A stretch of DNA of 64,000 nt from Cytophagaceae bacterium (lineage in GTDB: Bacteria > Bacteroidota > Bacteroidia > Cytophagales > Spirosomataceae), in contig JAIXWQ010000008.1 in the NCBI GenBank assembly GCA_027491195.1, positions 186,001-250,000 on the forward strand, read 5' to 3'. Shown one piece after another: positions 10,764 through 19,073 of this stretch. Below the pieces are notes generated by a model that was not told where the DNA came from, did not search any database, and saw only the letters and a program-made list of their open reading frames with translations. The stretch's first letter is position 1; each line of letters starts with the position of its first letter. The translations under genes and the position numbers were made by a program.

Positions 10764-13598
10764 TTATTTTTTCATTTCAATACCTGAAATCTGCACCACA
10801 ATTTGTTGCTCCGTTGCTTTCGGGTTTACCGCCACAAAATACAAGTCATGAGATCCAGAAGTGGCTTGGATGGCTACTTTTTGAGCAGATGGTCCTGACA
10901 TACGACGAGGTGCAGCCGGTGCCGCGGCAGCTGGTGCTGCTGCTGTCGCTGGTGCTGCTGCTGTTGCAGCTACTCCCGTTCCTAGTGGAGCTCCCTTTCC
11001 TGGCGTTGCAGCCGCCGGAGGAGGTCCACCAAAACCACCTTGAGAAACCTCAATAGGCGCTGTTTTACCAATAACCGTTCCCGTAGGTGAATCCAAACGA
11101 ATTTCAATCACCCCACCTGCTGCGTTTGTTCTCGCTTGCGCAGAGGCTGAAATTTCGATCGTATTGATACCCGTTAAATCTAAATCCTTGTAACCTAGGT
11201 ACGGATTTTGGCCTACCATGTTCGTCGAACGACCTGGCGTGATTAATTGCATGATGCCTTTAGATACATCCGCTTTCTCCACATTCAAGGCAGGGTGACG
11301 TAGGAACAACCATTTCTCTGATTGCACCGGTGCCATTTTCTTGTTTCCTTTATCTAAGTAGGTCGCACGTACGACGAATACGCCTTTAGAAGAAGATTGA
11401 TCTGCTGGTTTTTTCAAGCCTAATTCTCCAGCGATACCGATTGCATTACTGGCTTTTTTATCCCCTAAACTAAGGATATAATTGACCATCGCTTTCGCAT
11501 CTGCCTTAGAAATACTCGGGTGAGCAGACATCGCATGTTCTCCCCAAACTCCCATACCACCTGAAATCACCTTATCAGACAATTTCTCTAACACGTCTTG
11601 TCCCTTGTATTTCTCCGCAACCTCTTTGTAAGATGGTCCTACGGAACGAACAGACATTTGGTGACAAGACTTGCAATCACTCGCATTGATCAAACGAAGA
11701 CCAGCCGAAGCGAATAAATCGCTATCAGCCTTACGGTGCGATTGCGCCATTTCGATCGGGTCATAACCTGACGCTACATAATCAACTGTTGCTGCCACTG
11801 ATTCAGGAGCGATTCCTTTTCCTAAAGAACCGTCCTCCTTATCTTCTACCTTCACAGCATATTTTACTGGCTGTCCCTCGAAGTAGAATGACTTATTGCC
11901 TTCCACCGCGATATCCACCATTGGTGCCTCGTTTCCTACTAATATTTCCAAAGAAACTGTATTCGACAATCCCTTCGGATCAGCCGCCTTCAATGTCACT
12001 TCGTATTTACCTGCATCTCTTAATTGCAAAGTCGGATTATACCCAGCTAAATTCTTCACGAATTTCCCTGCCTTCTTCACCGTCCACGTATAGGTTAATT
12101 TATCGCCATCGAAATCTTTCGTTCCATCAGCCGATAAAGTCGTTGTGAATGGCGCTGCTCCCGCTTTCTTCGCTGCCGAAGCCTCCACATACGGCTTGCG
12201 GTTTCCACCTTGGTATTCAATCTTTACTAAACGCGCATTTTCATTACCACGGAACCAAGCCGATCCATATTCTAATACATATAAATCACCCTCTGGACTG
12301 AAGTCCATATCGATCGCAGAACCAAAGGTAGTTGAAGGCATAAAGCGCTCCATCGATTTATAATCTCCTTTTTCATCCATTGTCACGGCCATAATCCAGC
12401 CACGCATGAACTCCACGATTAACCATTTCCCTTCATAATACGATGGGAAAGCACGCTTAGCACCAGCGAAATCGGCTTTTCTAAATACAGGTCCACCCGT
12501 TGCAGAACGTCCCGACGAACCTACTAAAGGAAACTCTTCTGAAGTACCATATGGATACCAAATCATCGCCTTCGTTGCTGGAGGCAATTCGCGCAAACCG
12601 GTATTGTTAGGGGATTCGTTCACTGGAGCCGCGGGATTGAATTTAGGTCCAATCGCCATCGTTTCAAAATTCACATCCGCATAGGCCTGGTTATTTCCAA
12701 TGAAATAAGGCCAGCCGTAATAGCCTGGACCTTTGGCCTGATTAAATTCATCATAACCACGAGGACCTTTTTCTGAATCCACCGACGCATCTGGACCTAC
12801 CTCACCCCAATACAAGTAACCTGTTTTCGAGTCAATACTCGGTCTCCACGGATTGCGGTGACCCATCGTATAAATTTCAGGCTTCGTCTTAGGTGTGCCT
12901 GGTGCAAATAAATTGCCTTTAGGAATGGTATACGTACCATTCGGCTCTGGGTGAATGCGCAAAATCTTTCCACGTAAATCATTCGTATTCGACGCACCAC
13001 GCTGATCATCCCAATATGCTTGACCTGGACGCTCATCGATAGGCGCATAACCATCTGAATTACTATTACTTGTGTTATTTCCTACCGTTAAGAAAAGGTT
13101 ACCTGATTTGTCAAAAACCATTCCACCTCCCGTATGGCAACACTCCTCACGTTGTGTAGGAACCTCTAAAAGGACTTTTTGTTGCTCTACTAACAACTCA
13201 TCCCCGCGCAATTCCATACGTGCAAGAATATGCTTTGTCTCCGTCGGATGTGCATAATAGAGATATAACCAGTGATTTTTGCTGAAGTTAGGGTCCAAAA
13301 CAATTCCCATCAATCCCTCCTCTGCCACACGCTCTTGACCCAAACGGTTCTTGTATTTCGTGTTCACATTTAGGTGAGCAATTGTCTTCGTTTCTTTAGT
13401 CTTCGTATCATAGGACTTCACATCCCCTTTTCTTTCCACAAACAGGATACGTCCATCCGGCAAAAAGGTGAACTCCATGGGCTCATCTAATTTGTCCACT
13501 AAGACCGATTTCACAAAACGATTTTCATCTGGGGCCTGCGCAAGCGATTGAAGCACAGGAAATGCCATCAAAATGGCGAGGGTAATTTTCTTAATCAT
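10764..13598 (-). CDS. Secreted PQQ-type sugar dehydrogenase with PKD and cytochrome c domains
   Basis: This 944-residue exported protein (signal peptide MIKKITLAILMAFPVLQSLAQ) combines several domains. Residues about 30-470 form a glucose/sorbosone-dehydrogenase-type beta-propeller, the PQQ-binding fold, with EECCHTGGGMVFDKSGNLF and YTMGHRNPWRPSID. Residues about 480-570 are a PKD-like beta domain (TTTLSADGTKDFDGDKLTYT). A class I cytochrome c domain follows with the haem site CKSCH (about 650) and a later Met-containing stretch. A C-terminal beta-rich region, possibly carbohydrate-binding, contains an Ala/Pro-rich linker near residue 890. The likely role is oxidation of sugars with electrons passed to the attached haem. 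The substrate is unknown, and PQQ synthesis genes are not nearby. Confidence 0.88.
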   Translation of the reverse strand: MIKKITLAILMAFPVLQSLAQAPDENRFVKSVLVDKLDEPMEFTFLPDGRILFVERKGDVKSYDTKTKETKTIAHLNVNTKYKNRLGQERVAEEGLMGIVLDPNFSKNHWLYLYYAHPTETKHILARMELRGDELLVEQQKVLLEVPTQREECCHTGGGMVFDKSGNLFLTVGNNTSNSNSDGYAPIDERPGQAYWDDQRGASNTNDLRGKILRIHPEPNGTYTIPKGNLFAPGTPKTKPEIYTMGHRNPWRPSIDSKTGYLYWGEVGPDASVDSEKGPRGYDEFNQAKGPGYYGWPYFIGNNQAYADVNFETMAIGPKFNPAAPVNESPNNTGLRELPPATKAMIWYPYGTSEEFPLVGSSGRSATGGPVFRKADFAGAKRAFPSYYEGKWLIVEFMRGWIMAVTMDEKGDYKSMERFMPSTTFGSAIDMDFSPEGDLYVLEYGSAWFRGNENARLVKIEYQGGNRKPYVEASAAKKAGAAPFTTTLSADGTKDFDGDKLTYTWTVKKAGKFVKNLAGYNPTLQLRDAGKYEVTLKAADPKGLSNTVSLEILVGNEAPMVDIAVEGNKSFYFEGQPVKYAVKVEDKEDGSLGKGIAPESVAATVDYVASGYDPIEMAQSHRKADSDLFASAGLRLINASDCKSCHQMSVRSVGPSYKEVAEKYKGQDVLEKLSDKVISGGMGVWGEHAMSAHPSISKADAKAMVNYILSLGDKKASNAIGIAGELGLKKPADQSSSKGVFVVRATYLDKGNKKMAPVQSEKWLFLRHPALNVEKADVSKGIMQLITPGRSTNMVGQNPYLGYKDLDLTGINTIEISASAQARTNAAGGVIEIRLDSPTGTVIGKTAPIEVSQGGFGGPPPAAATPGKGAPLGTGVAATAAAPATAAAPAAAAPAAPRRMSGPSAQKVAIQATSGSHDLYFVAVNPKATEQQIVVQISGIEMKK

Positions 13599-13685
13599 TA
13601 GGTTTAATTTATTATTCTACAAAAATGATACAATAATCGGATATTCAAAAAAGTGAAGTAATAATTGAGACGAAATCCCAGTTTT

Positions 13686-13809
13686 AGAGCATAAAGAATA
13701 AAGCACAAAGAATAAAGTCCATAGGGAATTAGTGCACAGGAAACAGTTCAGAATTCATCCCCGCAGGGGATTCCTACATTATTCTTTATGCTTTGTGCTT
13801 TATTCTTTA
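13686..13809. repeat. Heptad-arm palindromic element, copy B
   Basis: This inverted repeat lies between the divergent PQQ-dehydrogenase and DUF4440 genes. The left arm (13686-13717) and right arm (13779-13809) are complementary and consist of AGCATAA, AGAATAA and AGCACAA words. The 61-base spacer contains the hairpin CATCCCCGCAGGGGATTC (13756-13773), nearly identical to the one in copy C and similar to those in copy A. Unlike the other copies it is not at a gene 3' end but upstream of both neighbours. Confidence 0.85.
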
Positions 13810-13825
13810 TTAATATATTTACAAT

Positions 13826-14251
13826 ATGAAAACACTCCTCTACTGCCTTCTCTTCTTCCCCACTCTCCTATTCGCTCAAACAAATAAAGACGAATCCGAC
13901 ATCAAATCTGTCCTGAATACTCAGATTACCTTGTGGAATGCAGGTGATGTGAAAGGTTTCATGGAATACTATGAAAAATCACCTAACCTAAAATTCATCG
14001 GAAAGTCAGGTATCGTATCTGGATGGGAAGCCACATTAGCGCGTTATTTAAAATCCTATCCAAACAGAGAAACGATGGGAACACTGGATTTTGACATTCA
14101 AGAAATCGATGTAACAGAGGGAAAAACGGCCTGGGTATTAGGCAAATGGCATTTAACTAGACCAACGGTCGGTGATGCCGGCGGATATTTTACGTTGCTG
14201 ATGAAAAAGGTGAACGGGAAGTGGCTGGTTGTGAGGGATCATACATCGTAG
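13826..14251 (+). CDS. Exported DUF4440/SnoaL-like protein
   Basis: This is a small (141-residue) protein of the NTF2/SnoaL-like fold (DUF4440 type), with a signal peptide MKTLLYCLLFFPTLLFAQ. The pattern IKSVLNTQITLWNAGDVKGF near residue 26, then YYEKSPNLKFIG, and the C-terminal GKWLVVRDHTS are typical. Proteins of this fold bind small hydrophobic ligands or act as simple lyases and isomerases, but no activity can be assigned here. It is transcribed away from the PQQ-dehydrogenase gene, and its last codons form part of the inverted repeat at 14244-14321. Confidence 0.85.
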   Translation: MKTLLYCLLFFPTLLFAQTNKDESDIKSVLNTQITLWNAGDVKGFMEYYEKSPNLKFIGKSGIVSGWEATLARYLKSYPNRETMGTLDFDIQEIDVTEGKTAWVLGKWHLTRPTVGDAGGYFTLLMKKVNGKWLVVRDHTS

Positions 14252-14321
14252 ATTTTAGATATCTGTTACAAAAATGGCCTACGTCATATTTTTCGAAACA
14301 GATATCTAAAATCTAACGATG
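14244..14321. repeat. Inverted repeat overlapping the DUF4440 gene end
   Basis: The left arm (14244-14267) and right arm (14297-14321) match over 24 bases apart from one inserted T in the right arm, with a 29-base spacer. The left arm begins in the last codons of the upstream gene and includes its TAG. The arm reads as 7-base words (AGATTTT, AGATATC). No T-run follows, so it is not a standard terminator, though it could stabilise the mRNA end. Confidence 0.8.
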
Positions 14322-14369
14322 ATCTAATTCTTATCAAAAGATCAAGAGCGATGTAGAAAGATTTACTGC

Positions 14370-14446
14370 TTGCGAGCTAACTTGGAGGTATTTCAAGAAA
14401 ATATTTCGCAGGACATTTTCGGAAATACCTCCAAGTTAGCTCGCAA
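14370..14446. repeat. Perfect 24-base inverted repeat with shared core
   Basis: Arms at 14370-14393 and 14423-14446 are perfectly complementary (24 bases) around a 29-base spacer. The spacer contains AAGAAAATATTTCGCA, also present in the spacer of heptad element copy C. It lies 49 bases after the previous inverted repeat, with the same arm and spacer size, and just beyond the stop of the arsC-like gene. It may end that transcript. Confidence 0.85.
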
Positions 14447-14453
14447 TAGAAAT

Positions 14454-15059
14454 CTAGATACTGACTCTCGAAAACACATAAAACATCTCCCCCGCAATTT
14501 GTCTAGACCTCGCATCATAATGCGCGGCTTCTTCCGGCGTATCATCAAATGCTTTTGGGTCCTCGTAGCGTACAGGGATTCTAGCTTCTGCTCCTGGAAT
14601 AAAAGGACAATTTTCATCCGCATGCGAACAAGTCATGACCGAGGCAAAAATGCCATGCGGGTTGATGACGTCATTATATAATTTCGAAAATAAGATGATG
14701 GGCCGTGCATCTTGGGTGTGCAAGGCAAAGTAGATGGGGTTCGAGTGTCCGTGTTTGGAGATGATGAAACCCATTCTTTCTAAAGAGGCCACTGTGCGTT
14801 CATTGCAAGCGGTTACTTCTACGCCGCCAGAATAGCACTGAGCTGGGATTTGGAAATAATCTGCGGCGGTTTGGGCCCAGACTTGCGAAAATTGCGAGCG
14901 GCGCGAGTTGTGCGTGCAAATGAAATTCAGTCGAATTGGCTGCTCTTTCTTGCGTTTGTCTTTGATGTAATCAATCAAGACCTGTAAAATTTCTCTGCGT
15001 TCCTCTGGAATTTCGAGGGAGAGGATTTGTTCCAAATTTTGGTTTAATAAATCTTTCAT
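14454..15059 (-). CDS. Arsenate reductase-like low-molecular-weight phosphatase
   Basis: This is a protein of the low-molecular-weight tyrosine phosphatase / ArsC (thioredoxin-coupled) fold, about 201 residues. It has a Cys-x5-Arg P-loop, C48-T-H-N-S-R-R54-S, after an N-terminal helical region. In ars operons such proteins reduce arsenate to arsenite. The P-loop differs from classical ArsC (CTGNSCRS) by lacking the second cysteine inside the loop; other cysteines occur later (for example in CYSGG, TACNE, CSHADENC). The ATG at 15059 lies one base after the arsI-like stop. The frame is open to 15086, which would overlap the preceding gene. It is the last gene of the arsR-arsI-like operon. Confidence 0.82.
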   Translation of the reverse strand: MKDLLNQNLEQILSLEIPEERREILQVLIDYIKDKRKKEQPIRLNFICTHNSRRSQFSQVWAQTAADYFQIPAQCYSGGVEVTACNERTVASLERMGFIISKHGHSNPIYFALHTQDARPIILFSKLYNDVINPHGIFASVMTCSHADENCPFIPGAEARIPVRYEDPKAFDDTPEEAAHYDARSRQIAGEMFYVFSRVSI

Positions 15060-15060
15060 C

Positions 15061-15579
15061 TTAGCAACATCCAGAGCCTGGAGCACAAGTGTTAGCAGCT
15101 TGAACTTCGGCGATTTTAAGTTTTGGTTTTTCTATCACAGCCGCTGCTGGGGGCATGCAACAAGCGGAGGCATCTTGCATTTCATAGTGCGGGTCATTGA
15201 ATTCTGCATCCTCGTGGAAATAATATACTTCCCATTGAACACCATCTGGATCCGTAGCCCAGAATTTATCTTGAACGGCATAGCAGCAAGAGGTGCCTAT
15301 TTCCTCTTTGGAAACAATACCTTGTTTTCTAGCTACTTCTAAACGGGCGTTCATTTCTTCAGCTGTCTCTACCTGGAAACCTAAGTGGCCAAAGTTTGAC
15401 TGAACACGCTCCGGATTTTCAATGAACGAGATAATTAATGACGGGCTATCTAATACATATTTTGCATAACCCGGCTTCACTTTGGTGGCTGGGTGGCCGA
15501 AAAAAGTCGAGTAAAAATTCACCGATGCCGCTAAATTGCTGACATAAAGGGAGACGTGCATTCGTGGAAAAGTTGACAT
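15061..15579 (-). CDS. arsI: ArsI/CadI-family glyoxalase-fold protein with cysteine-rich tail
   Basis: This vicinal-oxygen-chelate fold protein resembles ArsI, the Fe(II) C-As lyase that demethylates trivalent organoarsenicals. Starting at 15579 (MSTFPRMHVSLYV), the putative metal ligands are His8, His65 (FGHLGF) and Glu117 (WEVYYF), and the As-binding vicinal pair is Cys98-Cys99 (TSCCYAV). These match the known ArsI arrangement. The C-terminal tail adds CC, C and CC clusters (ACCMPP and CAPGSGCC). The start is one base after the arsR stop, although the frame extends to 15633. Without the tail the size is typical. A cadmium-binding CadI-like role is the alternative. Confidence 0.87.
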   Translation of the reverse strand: MSTFPRMHVSLYVSNLAASVNFYSTFFGHPATKVKPGYAKYVLDSPSLIISFIENPERVQSNFGHLGFQVETAEEMNARLEVARKQGIVSKEEIGTSCCYAVQDKFWATDPDGVQWEVYYFHEDAEFNDPHYEMQDASACCMPPAAAVIEKPKLKIAEVQAANTCAPGSGCC

Positions 15580-15580
15580 A

Positions 15581-15916
15581 TTAACAACAATTAGATTTTT
15601 GTGCGATAAAATAGTTTTCAAAAAATGATCCAAAAAGTTGGCTAAATTCCGCCCACTTCGCTGGATTTATGCAATAACATACGGAAACTCCTTCGATGGT
15701 CCCTTGGATAAATCCGACCTCTTTCAACTCTCTTAAATGCTGAGAAACGGTAGCTTGTGCTAAGCCTAATTCTTGAACTAGATCGCCGTTAATGCAGGTA
15801 TTGGATTTAACCAAAAATTGCAAAATCGCGACACGCGCTGGATGCCCTAATACTTTGGCCATCTGTGCAATCGCATTTTGCTCATCGGTAAACAGATCGG
15901 TTTTAGTAATTCCCAT
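15581..15916 (-). CDS. arsR: ArsR-family metalloregulator
   Basis: This is a 111-residue winged-helix repressor that leaves DNA when it binds arsenite or a similar metal. The helix-turn-helix is LVQELGLAQATVSQHLREL (about 46-64), followed by a beta-wing. Cysteines at 41, 80, 82 and the final Cys110-Cys111 pair could form the metal site; this is not the classical CVC motif in the recognition helix. It is the first gene of the operon, and the 40 bases upstream contain a dyad that may be its operator. Confidence 0.9.
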   Translation of the reverse strand: MGITKTDLFTDEQNAIAQMAKVLGHPARVAILQFLVKSNTCINGDLVQELGLAQATVSQHLRELKEVGFIQGTIEGVSVCYCINPAKWAEFSQLFGSFFENYFIAQKSNCC

Positions 15917-15925
15917 AGCTTAATT

Positions 15926-15943
15926 ATTACATTGCAATATTAC
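15926..15943. promoter_or_regulatory. Candidate ArsR operator
   Basis: A palindromic ATTGCAAT (15931-15938) is flanked on both sides by ATTAC, ten bases upstream of the arsR ATG. ArsR repressors usually bind a dyad at their own promoter, so this is a reasonable operator candidate. Confidence 0.45.
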
Positions 15944-15955
15944 GATGAATAGGCT

Positions 15956-15986
15956 AAATAAAAAAGGCCGAAGCCTTTTTATTTTT
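15956..15986 (-). terminator. Terminator of the M20 amidohydrolase gene
   Basis: A hairpin with GGC/GCC stem and cgaa loop is extended by A/T pairs and ends in T-runs on both strands. It overlaps the amidohydrolase stop codon and lies just upstream of the arsR promoter. Confidence 0.75.
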
Positions 15987-17403
15987 AATCTCTATAATTC
16001 AAAGCCGGCTTGCGATCACCTAAAAGTGCCTTGTACTTAAATTCAGCCCCTTTTCGCTTATTCCATTCTGCTTTTGCAGCTTCGATTAACGCTGGGTTTT
16101 TAAATAGATCGAGGGCGGTTCCAGCGATCGTTTTCGCAGCCACCATCATTCCTTTTTTACCAATACTCGTTCCACCCGCGGCTACCGCCTGCCAGCTATG
16201 CGCTGTTGTACCCGGAACCCAAGTCGCTGTACCCAAACCAATCGTTGGAACTACCCAGCTTACATCACCCACATCCGTAGAGCCTCCGCCGCTCGGATCT
16301 GGACGACCTGGAACCACAGATGAAGTGGACGCTAAATCGGTTTGTAACATGCCCGGAGTTTGCTGTATTTGTTTCGCAAAGGCTAATTCAGTTGGATTTA
16401 AGGTATAGCCACCCACCGTTTGCAGATTTGAACTCATGATAGAGGCTAGCTTTTCATTTGGCAAAATTTCATAAACTCCACCGATAACTTCTAATTCGTA
16501 TCGTGTTCCTGTTCCTAAGGCTGCACCTTCGGCTGCTTTTTCTAAGCGATTCCAAACGTCCATCACGATATCGCGTTGTGGAGAACGCACATAATAATAG
16601 ACCTCAGCGTAATCTGGGACAATATTAGGTGCTTTCCCTCCATTCGTGATGACATAGTGAATACGCGTAGAAGAAGGCACGTGTTCGCGCATCATATTCG
16701 CCATAAAATCCATCGCCTCCACCGCATCTAGTGCTGAACGACCTCTTTCTGGGGAAGCCGCCGCGTGCGAGGAAAGGCCGTAGAAACGGAATTTACCAGT
16801 TTTATTGGCTAAAGATGAACCTGTCGAAACGGAGTTCGCATCGCTTGGATGCCAGTGCAGCATCACATCCGCGTCATTAAATAAGCCTTCGCGGACCATG
16901 TATACTTTACCAGAACCACCTTCTTCGGCAGGGCAACCGTATAATTTAATCGTCCCTTTTCCACCCGTTTCTTTCAACCATTCTTTCACTGCAATAGCGG
17001 CAGCAGAAGAACCTGTCCCAAATAAATGGTGGCCACAAGCGTGTCCAGAGGTAGCTCCCAAGGAACGCTTAGTAGGAATAGAATCCTGCGATAATCCGGG
17101 TAAGGCATCGTATTCAGCCATAATTCCGATGACCGGTTTGCCTTGGCCATACGTAGCCACGAAAGCGGTAGGAATTCCGGCTACACCAGATTCAATGGTA
17201 AAACCCGCTTGTTTTAATGTTTCTTGAAGAAGAGCAGAGGATTGCTTTTCCTTGTAACCGACTTCGGCGTAATTCCAGATTTTTTGTGCGATAGCGCTGT
17301 AATGGGACTCCTGCTGTTGAATTCGAGCAAGGACTTTCTTTTTGTCAGCGTCTTGGGCTAAAACAGGAAGACTTAAAATAAGGAGTAAGACTATTTTTTT
17401 CAT
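15985..17403 (-). CDS. Exported M20-family amidohydrolase (AbgB-like)
   Basis: This is a dinuclear zinc hydrolase of peptidase family M20, most like the p-aminobenzoyl-glutamate hydrolase subunit AbgB. MKKIVLLLILSLPVLAQ is a signal peptide. Metal-site features include GIMAEYDALPG, the SGHACGHHLFG histidine cluster (about residue 120-130), CPAEEGGSGK (catalytic Glu pair) and MLHWHPSD. The dimerisation domain follows at GLSSHAAASPERGRSALDAV, and a late GTTAHSWQAVA supplies another His. At 472 residues it has the family length. Its ATG overlaps the stop of the upstream lipid-kinase gene by four bases. The substrate is probably an amino-acid amide, but cannot be specified. Confidence 0.88.
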   Translation of the reverse strand: MKKIVLLLILSLPVLAQDADKKKVLARIQQQESHYSAIAQKIWNYAEVGYKEKQSSALLQETLKQAGFTIESGVAGIPTAFVATYGQGKPVIGIMAEYDALPGLSQDSIPTKRSLGATSGHACGHHLFGTGSSAAAIAVKEWLKETGGKGTIKLYGCPAEEGGSGKVYMVREGLFNDADVMLHWHPSDANSVSTGSSLANKTGKFRFYGLSSHAAASPERGRSALDAVEAMDFMANMMREHVPSSTRIHYVITNGGKAPNIVPDYAEVYYYVRSPQRDIVMDVWNRLEKAAEGAALGTGTRYELEVIGGVYEILPNEKLASIMSSNLQTVGGYTLNPTELAFAKQIQQTPGMLQTDLASTSSVVPGRPDPSGGGSTDVGDVSWVVPTIGLGTATWVPGTTAHSWQAVAAGGTSIGKKGMMVAAKTIAGTALDLFKNPALIEAAKAEWNKRKGAEFKYKALLGDRKPALNYRD

Positions 17404-18239
17404 AGGGAAGGTACAATAAACTTAAATTTAGCAGGAAGAACTTGGAAATCAAATTGATCTGACGTTTGGACTTCTCCGTCTACCTGGGCACTTAAAATTC
17501 TATCCGTTTTGATAGAAATCTTTTTCTCCTTCGAAAATTCCACAATAGGCAGCTTCACATGTTTGCCCGACTGAATGATGGGCATGTAGAATAATCGCTG
17601 CCAAACCGGAATATGCCGGCAATACATGACGTCTAATAATCCATCCTGCATCTCCGCGTGGGGGAAGAAATGAAACCCTCCTCCGGCTCGAGAGGAATTA
17701 AAGACCATACATAGAAAGACCTTTCTTTGGCCCTGAATATGATACGATTTGAATTGTAGTAAATTAGGAATTGCTGCCAAATAATAGCCCAGACCACCTT
17801 TAAAGTAGCGAATGGATTCCATCGATTTCAAGACCTCTCCCTCGATTCCGATGCCCACACCATTTAAAAATAGTTGCCCATTACAAGACCCAGCATCGAA
17901 TGACTCTGCATGTCCTGCCAAAACGGCATCCAAATGCGCCTGCCGAGATCGCTCCCCAAATAGCTTCCAATAAAAATCATTTCCTGTGCCCCCTTTAAAC
18001 AGCGCAATGGGCTTTTCTACCGAAGGGTATTTGTTCACAAAATAATTGAAAGTGCCATCGCCGCCCATGACCCAAACTTGATCAAAATCACCTAAATCTG
18101 CTGGCCATTCTTTTGCAAAAATCTGAATTTCCCAGTCTGATTTTTTTACCTTTACCGTTTCAATGACCCAAGAAAAATAATCCGCAATAGCGACAGTCTT
18201 TTTTAAGGGATTGATGAGAAACGCAATTTGTTGATTCAT
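17400..18239 (-). CDS. Diacylglycerol kinase/YegS-family lipid kinase-like protein
   Basis: This soluble kinase belongs to the DAGK/YegS family that phosphorylates lipids. The nucleotide-binding motif GGDGT is at about residue 59, and the second family motif, GGTGNDF, is at about 83. FNSSRAGGGFHFFPHAEMQDGLLDV marks the C-terminal beta domain. I start it at 18239 (MNQQIAFLINP), the normal family start; the frame extends ten codons further. It overlaps the amidohydrolase ATG by four bases and is transcribed divergently from the SDR gene, 43 bases away. The lipid substrate is not identifiable. Confidence 0.87.
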   Translation of the reverse strand: MNQQIAFLINPLKKTVAIADYFSWVIETVKVKKSDWEIQIFAKEWPADLGDFDQVWVMGGDGTFNYFVNKYPSVEKPIALFKGGTGNDFYWKLFGERSRQAHLDAVLAGHAESFDAGSCNGQLFLNGVGIGIEGEVLKSMESIRYFKGGLGYYLAAIPNLLQFKSYHIQGQRKVFLCMVFNSSRAGGGFHFFPHAEMQDGLLDVMYCRHIPVWQRLFYMPIIQSGKHVKLPIVEFSKEKKISIKTDRILSAQVDGEVQTSDQFDFQVLPAKFKFIVPSL

Positions 18240-18282
18240 ACCTATATTGGAATTATCTAAATTTAACAAAAAATAATCTTAT

Positions 18283-18999
18283 ATGTCAAATTCCCTACCT
18301 ACCGCTATTATCACCGGAGCCTCTCGTGGAATCGGCCGTGCATTAGCTATCTTATTGGCGCAAAACAACTTCCAACTCAGTTTAGTGGCTCGTAACAAAG
18401 GTGAATTAAAAGACTTGGCGGCAGAAATAACGGAGATGGGGCATCGACCTTTGTATTTCGATGGGGATGTGTCGGATGAGGCATTTGTCGAACTGGCGGT
18501 GGAGAAAACAATGCATACTTTTGGACATATTGATTTTGTGATCAATAATGCGGGTATCGGGGCTTTTGGACCTACAGAATCCTATTCTGCGGCGCAATGG
18601 GATCAGGTATTTGACACGAATGTGAAAGGCACCTTTTTATTCTCACAGAAGGCGCTTCCTCACCTGAAAGCCGCAAAGAAAGGCCATTTTATCACGATTG
18701 CCTCTGATGTGGCTAAACGAGTTTTTGATGGAGGATCGCTGTATTGTGCTTCTAAATATGCGCAGCATGCCTTTACAGAGGCATTGAGAAAAGAGGTTAG
18801 ACGCGACGGAATTAAGGTAAGCACCATTTACTCTGGATTAGTCGATTCCCATTTTCATGCGGACCCTGCGGGAGATCCCTCTCACCAAGGCTGGCTAAGC
18901 CCAGAAGATATGGCGAACAGCATCTATTATGTAATGAATCAACCGGCCCACGTGGTTATCGATGAATTGATGATCCACCCTTTAAATCAAGAATATTAG
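18283..18999 (+). CDS. Short-chain dehydrogenase/reductase
   Basis: This is a 238-residue classical SDR of the 3-ketoacyl-ACP reductase-like group. TGASRGIG (about 12-19) binds the nucleotide, NNAGIGAFG (about 87-95) follows, and the catalytic Ser-Tyr-Lys set is IASDVAKRV with YCASKYAQ. GDVSDEAF suggests the usual loop after beta3. The substrate is unknown. It is followed after 74 bases by the sucrose module on the same strand, so it may or may not belong to that unit. Confidence 0.85.
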   Translation: MSNSLPTAIITGASRGIGRALAILLAQNNFQLSLVARNKGELKDLAAEITEMGHRPLYFDGDVSDEAFVELAVEKTMHTFGHIDFVINNAGIGAFGPTESYSAAQWDQVFDTNVKGTFLFSQKALPHLKAAKKGHFITIASDVAKRVFDGGSLYCASKYAQHAFTEALRKEVRRDGIKVSTIYSGLVDSHFHADPAGDPSHQGWLSPEDMANSIYYVMNQPAHVVIDELMIHPLNQEY

Positions 19000-19073
19000 G
19001 TTCAACAGTGTAGGACAGTTTGCTGGTCTTGGGTAGAATAGTTAAATTTCATCTACGAATAAACCTATCAAAC

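Noticed and set aside
11789-12148. Open frame of 119 codons opposite the PQQ-dehydrogenase
   Set aside because: A shadow of the coding strand: repetitive Leu/Pro/Ser content and no family features.
14393-14681. Short frames over the inverted repeats and the arsC-like gene
   Set aside because: They are generated by the palindromes and by the opposite strand of arsC, with no protein-like features.
16805-17227. 140-codon frame opposite the M20 amidohydrolase
   Set aside because: It is fully inside a well-supported gene on the opposite strand and shows no start context or domain.
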